Origin: Cetobacterium sp. NK01
GTDB taxonomy: Bacteria; Fusobacteriota; Fusobacteriia; Fusobacteriales; Fusobacteriaceae
DNA: 64,000 bases
Reading direction: 5' to 3'
NCBI RefSeq assembly: GCF_024506395.1
Contig: NZ_JANIBO010000001.1
Coordinates: 186,001 to 250,000, forward strand
Positions 25,133 through 34,133 of this stretch are shown here, piece after piece. A program made the position numbers and the translations under genes. A model generated the notes under the pieces. The model was not told the origin of the DNA, searched no databases, and saw only the letters and a list, made by a program, of their open reading frames with translations. Numbering within the stretch: the first letter of the stretch is position 1; the number at the start of each line of letters is the position of its first letter.

Positions 25133-25540
25133 ATGTTACTTTGGTTTATTATAGGGATCATTTTTTTAATTGTTGAAATCTTAACATTTGGACTTATATC
25201 TATTTGGTTCGCACTAGGGGCTTTTTTAACAATGATTTTTTATGAAGCTTCTTTAGAAAATCAGTTTTATATTTTCGTCGGTGCCTCTTTACTTTTTTTA
25301 TTTTTAATCCGAAAGCTTGCTTTAAAACATTTTAAAGGAAATAGCAAGGAATTAAATCGTATTAAAGGAAAAGTTGTAAAAATCGAAAAAATTGAAATTC
25401 GTGGAAGCAATAATTTCTATACTGTATATTTAGATGGGAAAATCTGGGAAGGTATATCTAAATCTAACTTCAGCGTTGGAGATGAAGCTATTGTCGAAAA
25501 AATTATGGGAAACAAATTAGTTTTAGCTAAAAAATATTAG
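25133..25540 (+). CDS. NfeD-family membrane protein
   Basis: The product has 135 residues. The second ATG (25133) is favoured because AAAGGAG lies 8 bases upstream. Two or three membrane segments occupy residues 1-65; the C-terminal OB-fold (about 78-135, GKVVKIEKIE ... GDEAIVEKIMGNKLVL) is typical of NfeD. NfeD proteins pair with SPFH proteins at the membrane, and the next gene 10 bases downstream is exactly such a partner. Confidence 0.88.
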   Translation: MLLWFIIGIIFLIVEILTFGLISIWFALGAFLTMIFYEASLENQFYIFVGASLLFLFLIRKLALKHFKGNSKELNRIKGKVVKIEKIEIRGSNNFYTVYLDGKIWEGISKSNFSVGDEAIVEKIMGNKLVLAKKY

Positions 25541-25550
25541 GAGGGATTAT

Positions 25551-26429
25551 ATGTTATTTTTATTTATTTTAATACTTATTGCTGTATTTTTAATTGGAAC
25601 ACATATTAGAATCGTTGCTCAATCACAAGCTTTCGTTGTAGAAAGATTAGGAGCATATTTAGCTACTTGGGATGTTGGTTTAAATGTTTTAATTCCATTC
25701 GTCGATAGAATTGCTAAAAGAGTATCTTTAAAAGAACAAGTTATTGATTTTCCACCACAACCTGTTATTACAAAGGATAATGTTACTATGCAAATAGACT
25801 CTGTTGTCTATTTCCAAATTACCGACCCTAAATTATATACTTATGGTGTTGAAAATCCTTTAAATGCCATTGAAAATTTAACAGCAACAACTTTAAGAAA
25901 TTTAATTGGAGAGTTAGAACTTGATGCTACTCTAACATCAAGAGATACAATCAATACTAAAATGAGAGTTATTTTAGATGAAGCTACCGATCCTTGGGGA
26001 ATAAAGATAAATAGAGTAGAACTTAAAAATATCATTCCTCCTGCTGAAATTCAAGATGCTATGGAAAAACAGATGAAGGCAGAAAGAGAGAGAAGAGAGT
26101 CAATTCTTAGGGCTGAGGGACAAAAAAAATCTGCTATATTAGTTGCTGAAGGAGAAAAGGAGGCTACTATCCTAAGAGCTGAAGCTAAAAAAGAAGCTGC
26201 AATTAAAGAAGCTGAAGGAGAGGCTGAAGCTATTCTTAGTATCCAAAAAGCTAATGCTGAAGCTATTAAACTTATTAAAGAAGCTGCTCCTGATAAAAGT
26301 GTTCTTATGATAAAAGGAATGGAAGCTTTTGAAAAAGTTGCAAATGGTCAAGCTACAAAAATCATTATTCCTAGTGAATTACAAAATATAGTTACTTTAA
26401 GTGAACTTTTCAAAGAGTCACAAAAATAA
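25551..26429 (+). CDS. qmcA: SPFH/Band 7 membrane protein QmcA
   Basis: The product has 292 residues. One N-terminal membrane segment (1-20), the SPFH domain with QSQAFVVERLGAYLATWDVGLNVLIPFVD and TATTLRNLIGELELD, then a long Glu/Ala/Lys coiled coil (about 165-245, EAEAILSIQKANAEA). Stomatin-like proteins assemble membrane microdomain cages. Operon with NfeD, as in E. coli ybbK-ybbJ. An unusual pair of RNA hairpins follows. Confidence 0.9.
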   Translation: MLFLFILILIAVFLIGTHIRIVAQSQAFVVERLGAYLATWDVGLNVLIPFVDRIAKRVSLKEQVIDFPPQPVITKDNVTMQIDSVVYFQITDPKLYTYGVENPLNAIENLTATTLRNLIGELELDATLTSRDTINTKMRVILDEATDPWGIKINRVELKNIIPPAEIQDAMEKQMKAERERRESILRAEGQKKSAILVAEGEKEATILRAEAKKEAAIKEAEGEAEAILSIQKANAEAIKLIKEAAPDKSVLMIKGMEAFEKVANGQATKIIIPSELQNIVTLSELFKESQK

Positions 26430-26557
26430 TTAATTATTATATTGCATGTGTAACAATTTATATATCACTTAAAAATATATTTTAAGAATTTTTATTTCAA
26501 AAAAATATTGTGTTTTTTTAAAAATTACGTTAAAATTATACCAACAACTTGGCTATT

Positions 26558-26614
26558 TACGATAAAATAAGTTGGATTTAGTTTTTATACTATATCGCAT
26601 GTATATTTTACGTA
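26558..26614 (+). repeat. RNA hairpin element, copy 1 (conserved 34-nt loop)
   Basis: Left arm TACGATAAAATA (26558-26569), 34-base loop 26570-26603, right arm TATTTTACGTA (26604-26614): 11 pairs with one bulge. The loop is the same as that of copy 2 (26675-26708) except for two bases, while the arms are unrelated in sequence. Confidence 0.7.
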
Positions 26615-26663
26615 GCGTTAATTTTTTTCAATATTAAAGATTTAAAATTTCAAAGCTAAGTTG

Positions 26664-26721
26664 AAAAGAGAGTAAGTTGGATTTAGTTCTTATACTATAT
26701 CGCATGTGTACTCTCTTTTTT
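26664..26721 (+). terminator. RNA hairpin element, copy 2, ending in a T-run
   Basis: Arms AAAAGAGAGTA (26664-26674) and TACTCTCTTTT (26709-26719) pair perfectly. The 34-base loop begins AGTTGGATTTAGTTCTTATA, continues CTATATCGCATGTG, and repeats copy 1. The following T-run makes it a terminator with an unusually long conserved loop. Confidence 0.7.
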
Positions 26722-26728
26722 TATAAAA

Positions 26729-26753
26729 AAAACTGAGAATTTATCTCAGTTTT
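26729..26753 (-). terminator. Terminator of the pirin gene
   Basis: AAAACTGAGA / TCTCAGTTTT around a 5-base loop; T-rich on both sides. Confidence 0.8.
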
Positions 26754-27447
26754 ATTTTTTCTTTATTTCAAAAATTAACATGTGAGTATCTTCTAAAGAG
26801 TTAATTTCGATATTTTCATCTCCCATTATTGCTTCATATTTATCCGCAATTAAATCTGATATTTTTGTCTTTCCCTGAAAAAATGCTATATAATAACCAT
26901 ATCCTTTATTTGGAGAAAATTTTATTTTTCTATTTTTTTCTAAATATAAAGCATATATATTTACACTCTGATTTATCTTTATAGGAGCTTCTTTCTCACC
27001 AGAGGCTATTAATAAAAGTTTATTAACTCTATCTTCCCATTTAAAATCAACTTGTCCATACTTTGGTTCATAACCATTTTTATCAGGAATTATCCAAATT
27101 TGCACTAATCTGGTTTCTATATTCTCCTTATTAAACTCTGAATGGGACACCCCTTTTCCTGCACTCATATACTGAACTGATCCTTTTTCAACTTTTTTTT
27201 CTTCATTATGGATGTTGTCTTTATGAGTTATCGCTCCTTCTAATATATATGTTAATATCTCCATATCTTTATGTGAATGAGTTTCAAATCCTGTGTGAGG
27301 AGCTATAATATCGTCATTTATAACTCTAAGAGGTCCAACTCCTAAATTATGAGAATCGTAGTACTCACCAAAAGAGAAATGATGCAGAGAATACAACCAG
27401 TCAAATTTGCTTTCTCCCATATGACTTTTTAATTTTTTTATTAACAT
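26752..27447 (-). CDS. Pirin-family bicupin
   Basis: The product has 231 residues. The first cupin contains the metal motif APHTGFETHSHKDMEILTYILEGAITHKD (His-x-His and Glu/His ligands) and GKGVSHSE, as in YhhW/YhaK quercetinase-like pirins. The C-terminal cupin lacks a clear metal set. Physiological role is usually redox or stress related and unknown here. Shine-Dalgarno is weak (AAGGGGG at about 10 bases). Confidence 0.88.
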   Translation of the reverse strand: MLIKKLKSHMGESKFDWLYSLHHFSFGEYYDSHNLGVGPLRVINDDIIAPHTGFETHSHKDMEILTYILEGAITHKDNIHNEEKKVEKGSVQYMSAGKGVSHSEFNKENIETRLVQIWIIPDKNGYEPKYGQVDFKWEDRVNKLLLIASGEKEAPIKINQSVNIYALYLEKNRKIKFSPNKGYGYYIAFFQGKTKISDLIADKYEAIMGDENIEINSLEDTHMLIFEIKKK

Positions 27448-27516
27448 TTTTTACCCCCTTACAACTACTCATGCTTTTGTAAAGTTTATTCTAAAAAGTA
27501 TGCTTCTATCCTTTTT

Positions 27517-28257
27517 CTAAATTATTGAGCTTTTTTTTATATAACTTGATGAATCTGTATGTATATAAAGTAATCTTCCATCTTTTATTTTATTTATAAC
27601 TTTATCAGATATATCTTTAGGTATTGCAGGGCATCCCAAACTTCTATCTAATTTTTTTGCACCTGGTTTGGGTTTTGCATATTGTGATCCATGAACTACT
27701 ATTGCTCTTTCTTTAGCTTTATCATTTATTCCTTTTTCTAATCCATCTATCCTCAACGAATATCCATATTCACCATTATACGTATTTTCAGTTCTATAAA
27801 ATCCAGGTGAACTTTTAAAAGAATTTACAACATTTGAAAACTCTCTCGGTATACTTTCTCCACTATTTTTTCCATGCATAACATATGTTGAAAATAGTGT
27901 CTTTTTATTTTTCAAATCAATTACAAAAAACCTCTCTTTAATCGAAGATTTTGTAAAATCTATTATTGTTATAATATCCTCTTTTACATCTTTTAATTTT
28001 TTCATCCCTGATATAGCATTAGAAAAAGTAGTAAATTCCATTTTATTTCTTAGATTTAACTCCTGATACAATTTTTCTATTGAACTATTTGGTGAAAAAG
28101 AAAATTTATCATTAGTAACACTCCTATTTTTTACCTTTATATTCTCGATTGAAAGAGATGGATTCAAATTTAATTTTTCATTAATCGAATAACTTCCCAT
28201 TGAAGCCATAGCAGAACTAGCTAAAGTAAACAAAATAAATATTGTACTCTTGATCAT
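27517..28257 (-). CDS. YkuD_2-type L,D-transpeptidase-like murein protein
   Basis: The product has 246 residues with an N-terminal signal peptide (about 1-18). The C-terminal half has the YkuD-type motif: AIVVHGSQYAKP followed by DRSLGCPAIPKD, with the catalytic His and Cys of L,D-transpeptidases. FVIDLKNKKTLFSTYVMHGKNSGE is the conserved preceding strand. Such periplasmic enzymes crosslink or modify peptidoglycan. A promoter (TTTACT, 17 bp, TATAAT; 28289-28317) lies 30 bases upstream. Confidence 0.82.
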   Translation of the reverse strand: MIKSTIFILFTLASSAMASMGSYSINEKLNLNPSLSIENIKVKNRSVTNDKFSFSPNSSIEKLYQELNLRNKMEFTTFSNAISGMKKLKDVKEDIITIIDFTKSSIKERFFVIDLKNKKTLFSTYVMHGKNSGESIPREFSNVVNSFKSSPGFYRTENTYNGEYGYSLRIDGLEKGINDKAKERAIVVHGSQYAKPKPGAKKLDRSLGCPAIPKDISDKVINKIKDGRLLYIHTDSSSYIKKSSII

Positions 28258-28288
28258 AAATACTCCTTATTATTTTCTATTATCTTAA

Positions 28289-28317
28289 ATTATATATTAG
28301 TGTATATAATTAGTAAA
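28289..28317 (-). promoter_or_regulatory. Promoter of the L,D-transpeptidase-like gene
   Basis: TTTACT (28317-28312), a 17-bp spacer, TATAAT (28294-28289). Confidence 0.65.
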
Positions 28318-28402
28318 GTTTTTTTTCTTTTTTACAGGAAAGTTTAATCAACTATTGTATTAAAAGTTAAGCCCACAATTTAAGTGAAGGAGTTTAAATT
28401 TT

Positions 28403-28861
28403 ATGGATCAACTAATTCAAAAAACTATAATCACTATTACATCTATCGTTATTACAACTGTAGTCGGTCAACTTTTTAATGTAGAACCTATTGGTCTTTT
28501 TTATACAGCAATAACTTGTGTTATTATAACTCATGTAGATTTTGATAAACTAATTGAAAATGCTAAAAATAGAGGCTTTGGTACTCTAATCGGAGGAGTT
28601 ATTGGTATTATCTTTTCGTATATTCCATTTCCATTAATATTAAAAGTTATTATTGGAGAATTTATCATCATTTTCTTTTGTGAGAAAAAATTAAATATAC
28701 CCTCTGCTATCGCTTCTGTAGTTTTTCTAATTATTGTCTATAGAATTACCTCTGAAGCTCCATACTTATATGGATTCAAAAGAGTTCTAGACACATTTAT
28801 TGGAATTATTATAACCGTGGTTATTACATATATCTTTAAAAAATTAAACATTTTAAAATAA
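28403..28861 (+). CDS. FUSC/aromatic-acid-exporter-like small membrane protein
   Basis: The product has 152 residues, about five membrane segments. TAITCVIITHVDFDKLIENAKNRGFGTLIGGVIGIIFSYI matches the N-terminal half of ArAE/FUSC-type proteins, including the GxxxGG repeat unit. It lacks the large soluble domain of full-length efflux proteins. Possibly an exporter of organic acids. Monocistronic; AGTGAAGGAG site. Confidence 0.75.
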   Translation: MDQLIQKTIITITSIVITTVVGQLFNVEPIGLFYTAITCVIITHVDFDKLIENAKNRGFGTLIGGVIGIIFSYIPFPLILKVIIGEFIIIFFCEKKLNIPSAIASVVFLIIVYRITSEAPYLYGFKRVLDTFIGIIITVVITYIFKKLNILK

Positions 28862-28862
28862 T

Positions 28863-28911
28863 AAAAGCCACTTTAGAGTATTTTTAATATATTTTACTCT
28901 CAGTGGCTTTT
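28863..28911. terminator. Terminator with two-part stem
   Basis: AAAAGCCACT/AGTGGCTTTT outside, AGAGTA/TACTCT inside; T-runs on both strands. Confidence 0.85.
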
Positions 28912-28924
28912 TTATTATCTTCTA

Positions 28925-30574
28925 TTATTTTATATCTTTTATAGCTGCATTTGGAATGAATACCTCTTTACCATTAAATACAACTATTCCATTAAACTTA
29001 ACTTTTTTTCCATCTGTTTCATAGTAATTTTTATTTTCATGGAATGTGTACTGCTTTCCATTTTTACTTAATTTGAATACAGGTTGGAATTTATTTGTTG
29101 AATCTATATCTAACTCTATTCCCATATCTTTAATTTTTTTACCAGATACAAATAACTCATCTGTTGCTTTATCTAAATCTAAATTCATAGCTTTTGCAAT
29201 ATACAAAGCTATATCAGAATTATTAACAGTTCCTGTTAACTGATTTGCATGGTTAGATGTGTAAACATAAAGAGGTACATCCTCTCCCGTATGCCCATTT
29301 GTTGTCCAACCTAAATGAGCTCTTTCACTCATAGCTTTTCCTAAAATTGTCTCTATCTCAGATGTTTTTTGAGTTTTTTCAATCATATTTAACTCTTCTG
29401 TTGTTAAGTCTAATCCTAACATCTCTTTAGCTAAACTTTTTGTATTAGCTTTATCTTTAGATATTTTTTCAGCTGTTAGAACCTCTGTAAATTTAGCTTT
29501 TTTCATATCTTTTGTAAATACATCTACTGGTAGCTCTGGATAATTTTTAGATGTTTTTAAGTTTCCTATAGATAATCCACCAGTTCCATGATCTGTTACT
29601 GCTACTACTAAAGTATCACTATTTTTCTTTGCATAGTCTAATGCTACTCCTACAGCTTTATCAAAAGCTGCATACTCTGATGTAATGGCAATTGGATTAT
29701 TTGCATGTCCAGCCCAATCAACTTTAGATCCCTCTACCATTAAGAAAAATCCATCTTTATCTTTTGATAAAAGTTCAATAGCTTTCTCTGTCATCTCTGC
29801 TAAAGATGGAGTTGTTGCTTTATCACGATCTAAATCATAAGGTATATCTTTTTCAGCAAATAGCCCCCATACGAAATCTTTATTTAAACTTTTCATCTCA
29901 TCTAAAGTTTGAACAATATTATAACCATTAGCTTGTAATGACTCTAACATGTCCTCTCCATCAGTACGCTTTTTAGAATTTGCTTCTATTGCATTATCCT
30001 TTTTAAGATAACTTCTTCCCCCTCCAAAAACTACATTTAGATTTTGATGAACTTGTTGCTCTCCTATTACAGAGTAGTTATTTCTATGTATTGAGTGTGT
30101 TGTAAAATCTGCTGGAGTAGCGTGTAAAACTTCAGAAGTTGCAACAATTCCAACAGCTTTCCCCTCTAACTTAGCTGCTTCTAAAACAGAAGCTGCTGGT
30201 GCTAACTCATCTCCTACCTCTGGAACTCTTGCTCCATTTAAAGTTGCTGCCTTAGGTTTTACCCCTATTAGTTTATCTTGTGTTTTCCATCCTGTTGCAA
30301 GAGCTGTTCCTGCTGGTGCTGAATCTGCTATAAAAGTATCTGAGTTATAAGTTTTTACCATTCCTGATGCCATCTCATCAATATTTAAACTTTCACCATT
30401 ATTATATACTGCTCTAGCTAAAGTTGAAACTGTTGAACTTGATCCATCTGGAATTAAAAAGATTACATTTTTAGCAAATCCTGGCTTTACATCTTTTAAT
30501 TGTACCCCTTGTGTCACTGCTGTCATTGTTAAAAATGCTGTTAGTGTAACTAACTTAATCTTCATTTTACTCAT
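28925..30574 (-). CDS. phoA: Alkaline phosphatase, PhoA family
   Basis: The product has 549 residues with signal peptide (about 1-24), so exported. Motifs: IFLIPDGSSS (metal Asp), DSAPAGTALATG (Ser nucleophile in D-S-A), VDWAGHANN and VAVTDHGTGG (metal His/Asp), LGWTTNGHTGEDVPLY (metal His). It releases phosphate from esters in the periplasm. Longer than E. coli PhoA. It follows the ABC importer ATPase by 85 bases, with a small dyad TAACAT-N4-ATGTTA (30613-30628) in between, so it is either last in that operon or separately controlled. Confidence 0.9.
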   Translation of the reverse strand: MSKMKIKLVTLTAFLTMTAVTQGVQLKDVKPGFAKNVIFLIPDGSSSTVSTLARAVYNNGESLNIDEMASGMVKTYNSDTFIADSAPAGTALATGWKTQDKLIGVKPKAATLNGARVPEVGDELAPAASVLEAAKLEGKAVGIVATSEVLHATPADFTTHSIHRNNYSVIGEQQVHQNLNVVFGGGRSYLKKDNAIEANSKKRTDGEDMLESLQANGYNIVQTLDEMKSLNKDFVWGLFAEKDIPYDLDRDKATTPSLAEMTEKAIELLSKDKDGFFLMVEGSKVDWAGHANNPIAITSEYAAFDKAVGVALDYAKKNSDTLVVAVTDHGTGGLSIGNLKTSKNYPELPVDVFTKDMKKAKFTEVLTAEKISKDKANTKSLAKEMLGLDLTTEELNMIEKTQKTSEIETILGKAMSERAHLGWTTNGHTGEDVPLYVYTSNHANQLTGTVNNSDIALYIAKAMNLDLDKATDELFVSGKKIKDMGIELDIDSTNKFQPVFKLSKNGKQYTFHENKNYYETDGKKVKFNGIVVFNGKEVFIPNAAIKDIK

Positions 30575-30658
30575 CTTTACTCCCCCTTAGTTTTTATTTT
30601 CTAAAATCAGTCTAACATATAGATGTTAAATAAGTATAAAATTTTCGTAAAAGTTTTG

Positions 30659-31672
30659 TTAATAATATCTAATCTCTTTTTTTAAAAACATTAAGTCCAA
30701 AACTGATTCCACTTCATAAAGTTTTCCTTCTCCTCTATTTAATACATCCACTCTTAAGCTTACACCTTTACATTCAACAAAATATCTTATTACATTTCCT
30801 AGTATAGAAAAATCTTTTACTACCCCTTTTTTTATTATGAAATTATCTAAGTTATAATTTCTTTCTATTTCTCTTATATAGATAGCCTCTGGTCTTATAG
30901 CTATATTCCCAAATATTTCATTTCCAAATATTCTTTTTGTTTCCTCATCTTTTAAAATATTATAGTTTCCAATAAATTGAGCCATAAAAACTGTCTTTGG
31001 ATTTGTATATATCTCTTCTGGAGTTCCCACTTGAACTATATTTCCCTTATCCATTATAAAAACTCTATCTGAAATTGTAAGAGCTTCCTCTTGATCATGA
31101 GTCACAAAAATTGTTGTAACATTAGTTTCTTTTTGAATCTCTTTTAATTGTTCTCTTAAAGATTTTCTAACTTTAGCATCTAAAGCTGATAGTGGTTCAT
31201 CTAAAAGCAGTATCTTAGGTTCTGTTGCTAAAGATCTAGCTATAGCAACCCTTTGCTTTTGCCCACCTGAAAGTTGAGCTGGATAAAAATCCCTTTTCTC
31301 TTCTAAATGAACTAATTTTAACATCTCATCAACTTTTTTTTCTATATAAGCCTTTTTCATCTTTTTCATCTCTAAACCAAAAGCTATATTTTCAAATACT
31401 GTCATATTTGGAAAAAGAGCGTAGTTTTGAAAAACCATTCCTATGCCACGATCTTTAGCTGATTTATCTGTTACATTTTCTCCATCAATATAAATATCTC
31501 CATTATTAACATCATTTAGTCCTGCAATACACCTCAACAATGTTGATTTTCCACAACCAGATGGCCCTAATAATGTTACAAACTCACCTTTTTTTATATT
31601 AAAGTTTATATCCTTAAAAACTTTAGTTTTATCATATCTTTTCTCTAAATTTTTTCCAACTATAAAGTTCAT
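30659..31672 (-). CDS. ABC transporter ATPase, Fe3+/spermidine/2-AEP type
   Basis: The product has 337 residues. Walker A GPSGCGKST, Q-loop VFQNYALFPNMTV, signature LSGGQKQRVAIARSLA, Walker B ILLLDEPLSALD, then a TOBE domain (about 240-337). It powers import together with the two permeases just upstream in the transcript. The TOBE class includes ferric iron, polyamine and phosphonate importers; clustering with two phosphatases favours a phosphorylated organic substrate, as inference. Confidence 0.9.
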   Translation of the reverse strand: MNFIVGKNLEKRYDKTKVFKDINFNIKKGEFVTLLGPSGCGKSTLLRCIAGLNDVNNGDIYIDGENVTDKSAKDRGIGMVFQNYALFPNMTVFENIAFGLEMKKMKKAYIEKKVDEMLKLVHLEEKRDFYPAQLSGGQKQRVAIARSLATEPKILLLDEPLSALDAKVRKSLREQLKEIQKETNVTTIFVTHDQEEALTISDRVFIMDKGNIVQVGTPEEIYTNPKTVFMAQFIGNYNILKDEETKRIFGNEIFGNIAIRPEAIYIREIERNYNLDNFIIKKGVVKDFSILGNVIRYFVECKGVSLRVDVLNRGEGKLYEVESVLDLMFLKKEIRYY

Positions 31673-31677
31673 AATAT

Positions 31678-32463
31678 TTATCTCCTATTATTTTTTTCCC
31701 CTATATAAAAAGCTGATCCTGTCAACATTAGAAGTATCATAAAGTATACTACTACTAAAGCACTTGAATAATGTCCACTATATCCAGATTTTATGCTATT
31801 TATGTACATCTGAACAGTCTGAAATTTTCCTCCAACTAGCATATTTACTAATAAAAACTCTCCAAATAACATAGAAAAAGTTAGCAACATTGAAACACTT
31901 AATCCCTTTGATATATTAGGAACTATCACTTTAAAAAAAGCTACTTTTGTGCTGGCCCCTAATATATTAGCACTTTCAACTAACTCTTTTATATTTAATC
32001 CATCTAAACTATTTTTTATCCCTCTATAAACAAATGGATAAGCTAAGACAAAATATACTCCCACTAAAATATAAGTTGTTCCTACTAATCTAAAAGGTTC
32101 ATTTGAATATAATTTTATAAGTCCTACAACTGATACTGCCCCAGGAACAGCAAAACAAATTAATACCAATAACTCCATCATTTTTTCTATTTTTTTAAAA
32201 TAATAAGTTGTCACAAACACCGTTGGGACAAGCACTATTCCTATAAAAAACAGAGAGATTAAACAAATCCAAAAGCTTTTTCCCACAGCATTTAAAAACA
32301 TTTCATTTTGAAAAATCTCTAAATACCATTTTAATGTCAATCCTTGTGGTAATAAAGTATTTGTCCATTTTGTACTTAACGAATACACCAATGTCCCTAA
32401 TATTGGTAAAAATAGTGCAGTTAATATAGTTGTTACAATCCACATATGAATTTTATTTTTCAT
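31678..32463 (-). CDS. ABC transporter permease (second)
   Basis: The product has 261 residues with six membrane segments and the EAA loop ELVESANILGASTKVAFFKVIVPNI. Its start overlaps the end of the other permease by 11 bases. It is the PotC/PhnV-type half of a heterodimeric permease. Confidence 0.88.
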   Translation of the reverse strand: MKNKIHMWIVTTILTALFLPILGTLVYSLSTKWTNTLLPQGLTLKWYLEIFQNEMFLNAVGKSFWICLISLFFIGIVLVPTVFVTTYYFKKIEKMMELLVLICFAVPGAVSVVGLIKLYSNEPFRLVGTTYILVGVYFVLAYPFVYRGIKNSLDGLNIKELVESANILGASTKVAFFKVIVPNISKGLSVSMLLTFSMLFGEFLLVNMLVGGKFQTVQMYINSIKSGYSGHYSSALVVVYFMILLMLTGSAFYIGEKNNRR

Positions 32464-33364
32464 ATTTTCCTCTTTTCTTTTTTAGCATCACTTCATTTAT
32501 TATTACAACAAAAATCAATATTCCCCCTAGTATTATTGACATTGCACTAGCTATGCCTGGTTCATAAGCTACTTCTCCAGCTATATAGCTAGTAATTCTT
32601 ATTGTCATTACATTATATGTTCCATTTGTTAAAGCTAACGTACATGCATAAGCTCCCATTGCATTGGCAAACATTATTAACATTGTTCCTAAAATTTCCT
32701 TTAACATAACTGGAATTCCAACTCTTTTCCAAAATGTAAAAGTACTTCCCCCCATTATATTAACCATTTCTTGCCATTGCGGATCTACTCTATCAAATAC
32801 TGGATATAATAAAAGCAATCCTAGTGGCAACTGAAAATATATGTACATAAGCATCAAACCAGTTTTTGAATAAACATCAAACCCATCTATTAGTCCAATA
32901 TTTTTCAGTAAAATTGTCATTACACCATTACTTCCAAGAAGAATTATGAAAGCAAAAGCAAGTGGTATTCCACTAAAATTTGAAAGCATATTTATAAATA
33001 GTAATATATTCTTTTTCGAACTATTTTTTAATCTGTTTAAGGAGTATGCTCCTTGAAGAGATATTAATAGTCCCATAAAAGTTGAAACTACAGCAAGTTC
33101 TATTGAATTAAAAATAGACTGCTTTATAAATTTACTTTTTAATATATATTCATAGTTCTCTAAAGTAATCTCATTAAATTCATTTAAAAAGCTTCCTATG
33201 AAAACTGAGATAAAAGGACTTATTAAAAACATTCCTATTAATATTATAAAGGGAATAAGTATTAAAAATCCTTTCTCATGTTCTTTTAATCCTCTTTTCG
33301 GTATACTTATTTTTTTGGATTTCTCAAGTTTTAAAATATTTTCCAAGGCTTCCTCCAATCTCAA
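32453..33364 (-). CDS. ABC transporter permease (first)
   Basis: The product has 303 residues. After a basic cytoplasmic N terminus there are six membrane segments; the EAA loop is QWQEMVNIMGGSTFTFWKRVGIPVM. Overlaps the phosphatase gene stop (4 bases, ATGA-type) and the other permease start (11 bases), so the operon is translationally coupled. Confidence 0.88.
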   Translation of the reverse strand: MRLEEALENILKLEKSKKISIPKRGLKEHEKGFLILIPFIILIGMFLISPFISVFIGSFLNEFNEITLENYEYILKSKFIKQSIFNSIELAVVSTFMGLLISLQGAYSLNRLKNSSKKNILLFINMLSNFSGIPLAFAFIILLGSNGVMTILLKNIGLIDGFDVYSKTGLMLMYIYFQLPLGLLLLYPVFDRVDPQWQEMVNIMGGSTFTFWKRVGIPVMLKEILGTMLIMFANAMGAYACTLALTNGTYNVMTIRITSYIAGEVAYEPGIASAMSIILGGILIFVVIINEVMLKKKRGKYEK

Positions 33365-34125
33365 CTTACTCCTAAAATATCACAACATATTTTCTTTATA
33401 TCTTTTTGATCTATTTTTTTCTCTTTATAATCTTTAGATATATCTCCTAAAATCCAAAGAGGAACTTCTCTTTCAAGTTTGTTATCTCCTCCGTGATTTC
33501 CCTTTTCATCCATTCCATGATCAGAAGTTATTATAATCTCATATCCAGCCTCTTGCCACATAGGTATATAGTGTGAGAAGTAGTAATTTAATTTGTGAAC
33601 TCTATTTTCATACTTTTTTGAAAGTCCGCCATATTTATGACCTGCATCATCAATATTCATTGTATGTAAAAGTAAAAAGTCTGGATTTTTATCTTTTATA
33701 AGCTTATTAGTTAAAGAGAATAGATGAGAATCTGGATAGCTATCTTCCCAATAAAATCTTCCATAGTTTATATTTTTTTCTAAATCTTCAACTTCAATAT
33801 CCTCTTCTGTATTGAAAGGTCCGTTATACAGTTCGTGTACCCAATGGTATGCAACTGCTGCTGTTTTTAAATTAGCTTTTTTTGCCAAAGAAAATATACT
33901 TTCCTCTTTAGACATTCTATTTATTTGATTATTTATTATTCCACTTTCTATTGGAGTCTTCCCTGTTAAAATAGTTTCATAAAGTGGCCTTGAAAGACTT
34001 GGAAGCTCACTTAATAAAGAAAATTTTTCTCCCATCTTAGCAGATTCTAACGCTTTTAAATATCCCATTTTATGACTTACATGATCTCCCATACCATCGA
34101 TTAAAACTAAAATTAACTTCTTCAT
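33361..34125 (-). CDS. Alkaline-phosphatase-superfamily phosphodiesterase/phosphatase
   Basis: The product has 254 residues. Motifs LVLIDGMGDH (metal Asp), TGKTPIESG (Thr nucleophile region), LLHTMNIDDAGHKYG and IITSDHGMDEKGNHGGD (metal Asp/His) place it among nucleotide pyrophosphatase/phosphopentomutase-like enzymes. No signal peptide, so it acts in the cytoplasm, presumably on the compound brought in by the ABC importer in the same operon. Substrate unknown. Confidence 0.82.
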   Translation of the reverse strand: MKKLILVLIDGMGDHVSHKMGYLKALESAKMGEKFSLLSELPSLSRPLYETILTGKTPIESGIINNQINRMSKEESIFSLAKKANLKTAAVAYHWVHELYNGPFNTEEDIEVEDLEKNINYGRFYWEDSYPDSHLFSLTNKLIKDKNPDFLLLHTMNIDDAGHKYGGLSKKYENRVHKLNYYFSHYIPMWQEAGYEIIITSDHGMDEKGNHGGDNKLEREVPLWILGDISKDYKEKKIDQKDIKKICCDILGVS

Positions 34126-34133
34126 TATTCCTC

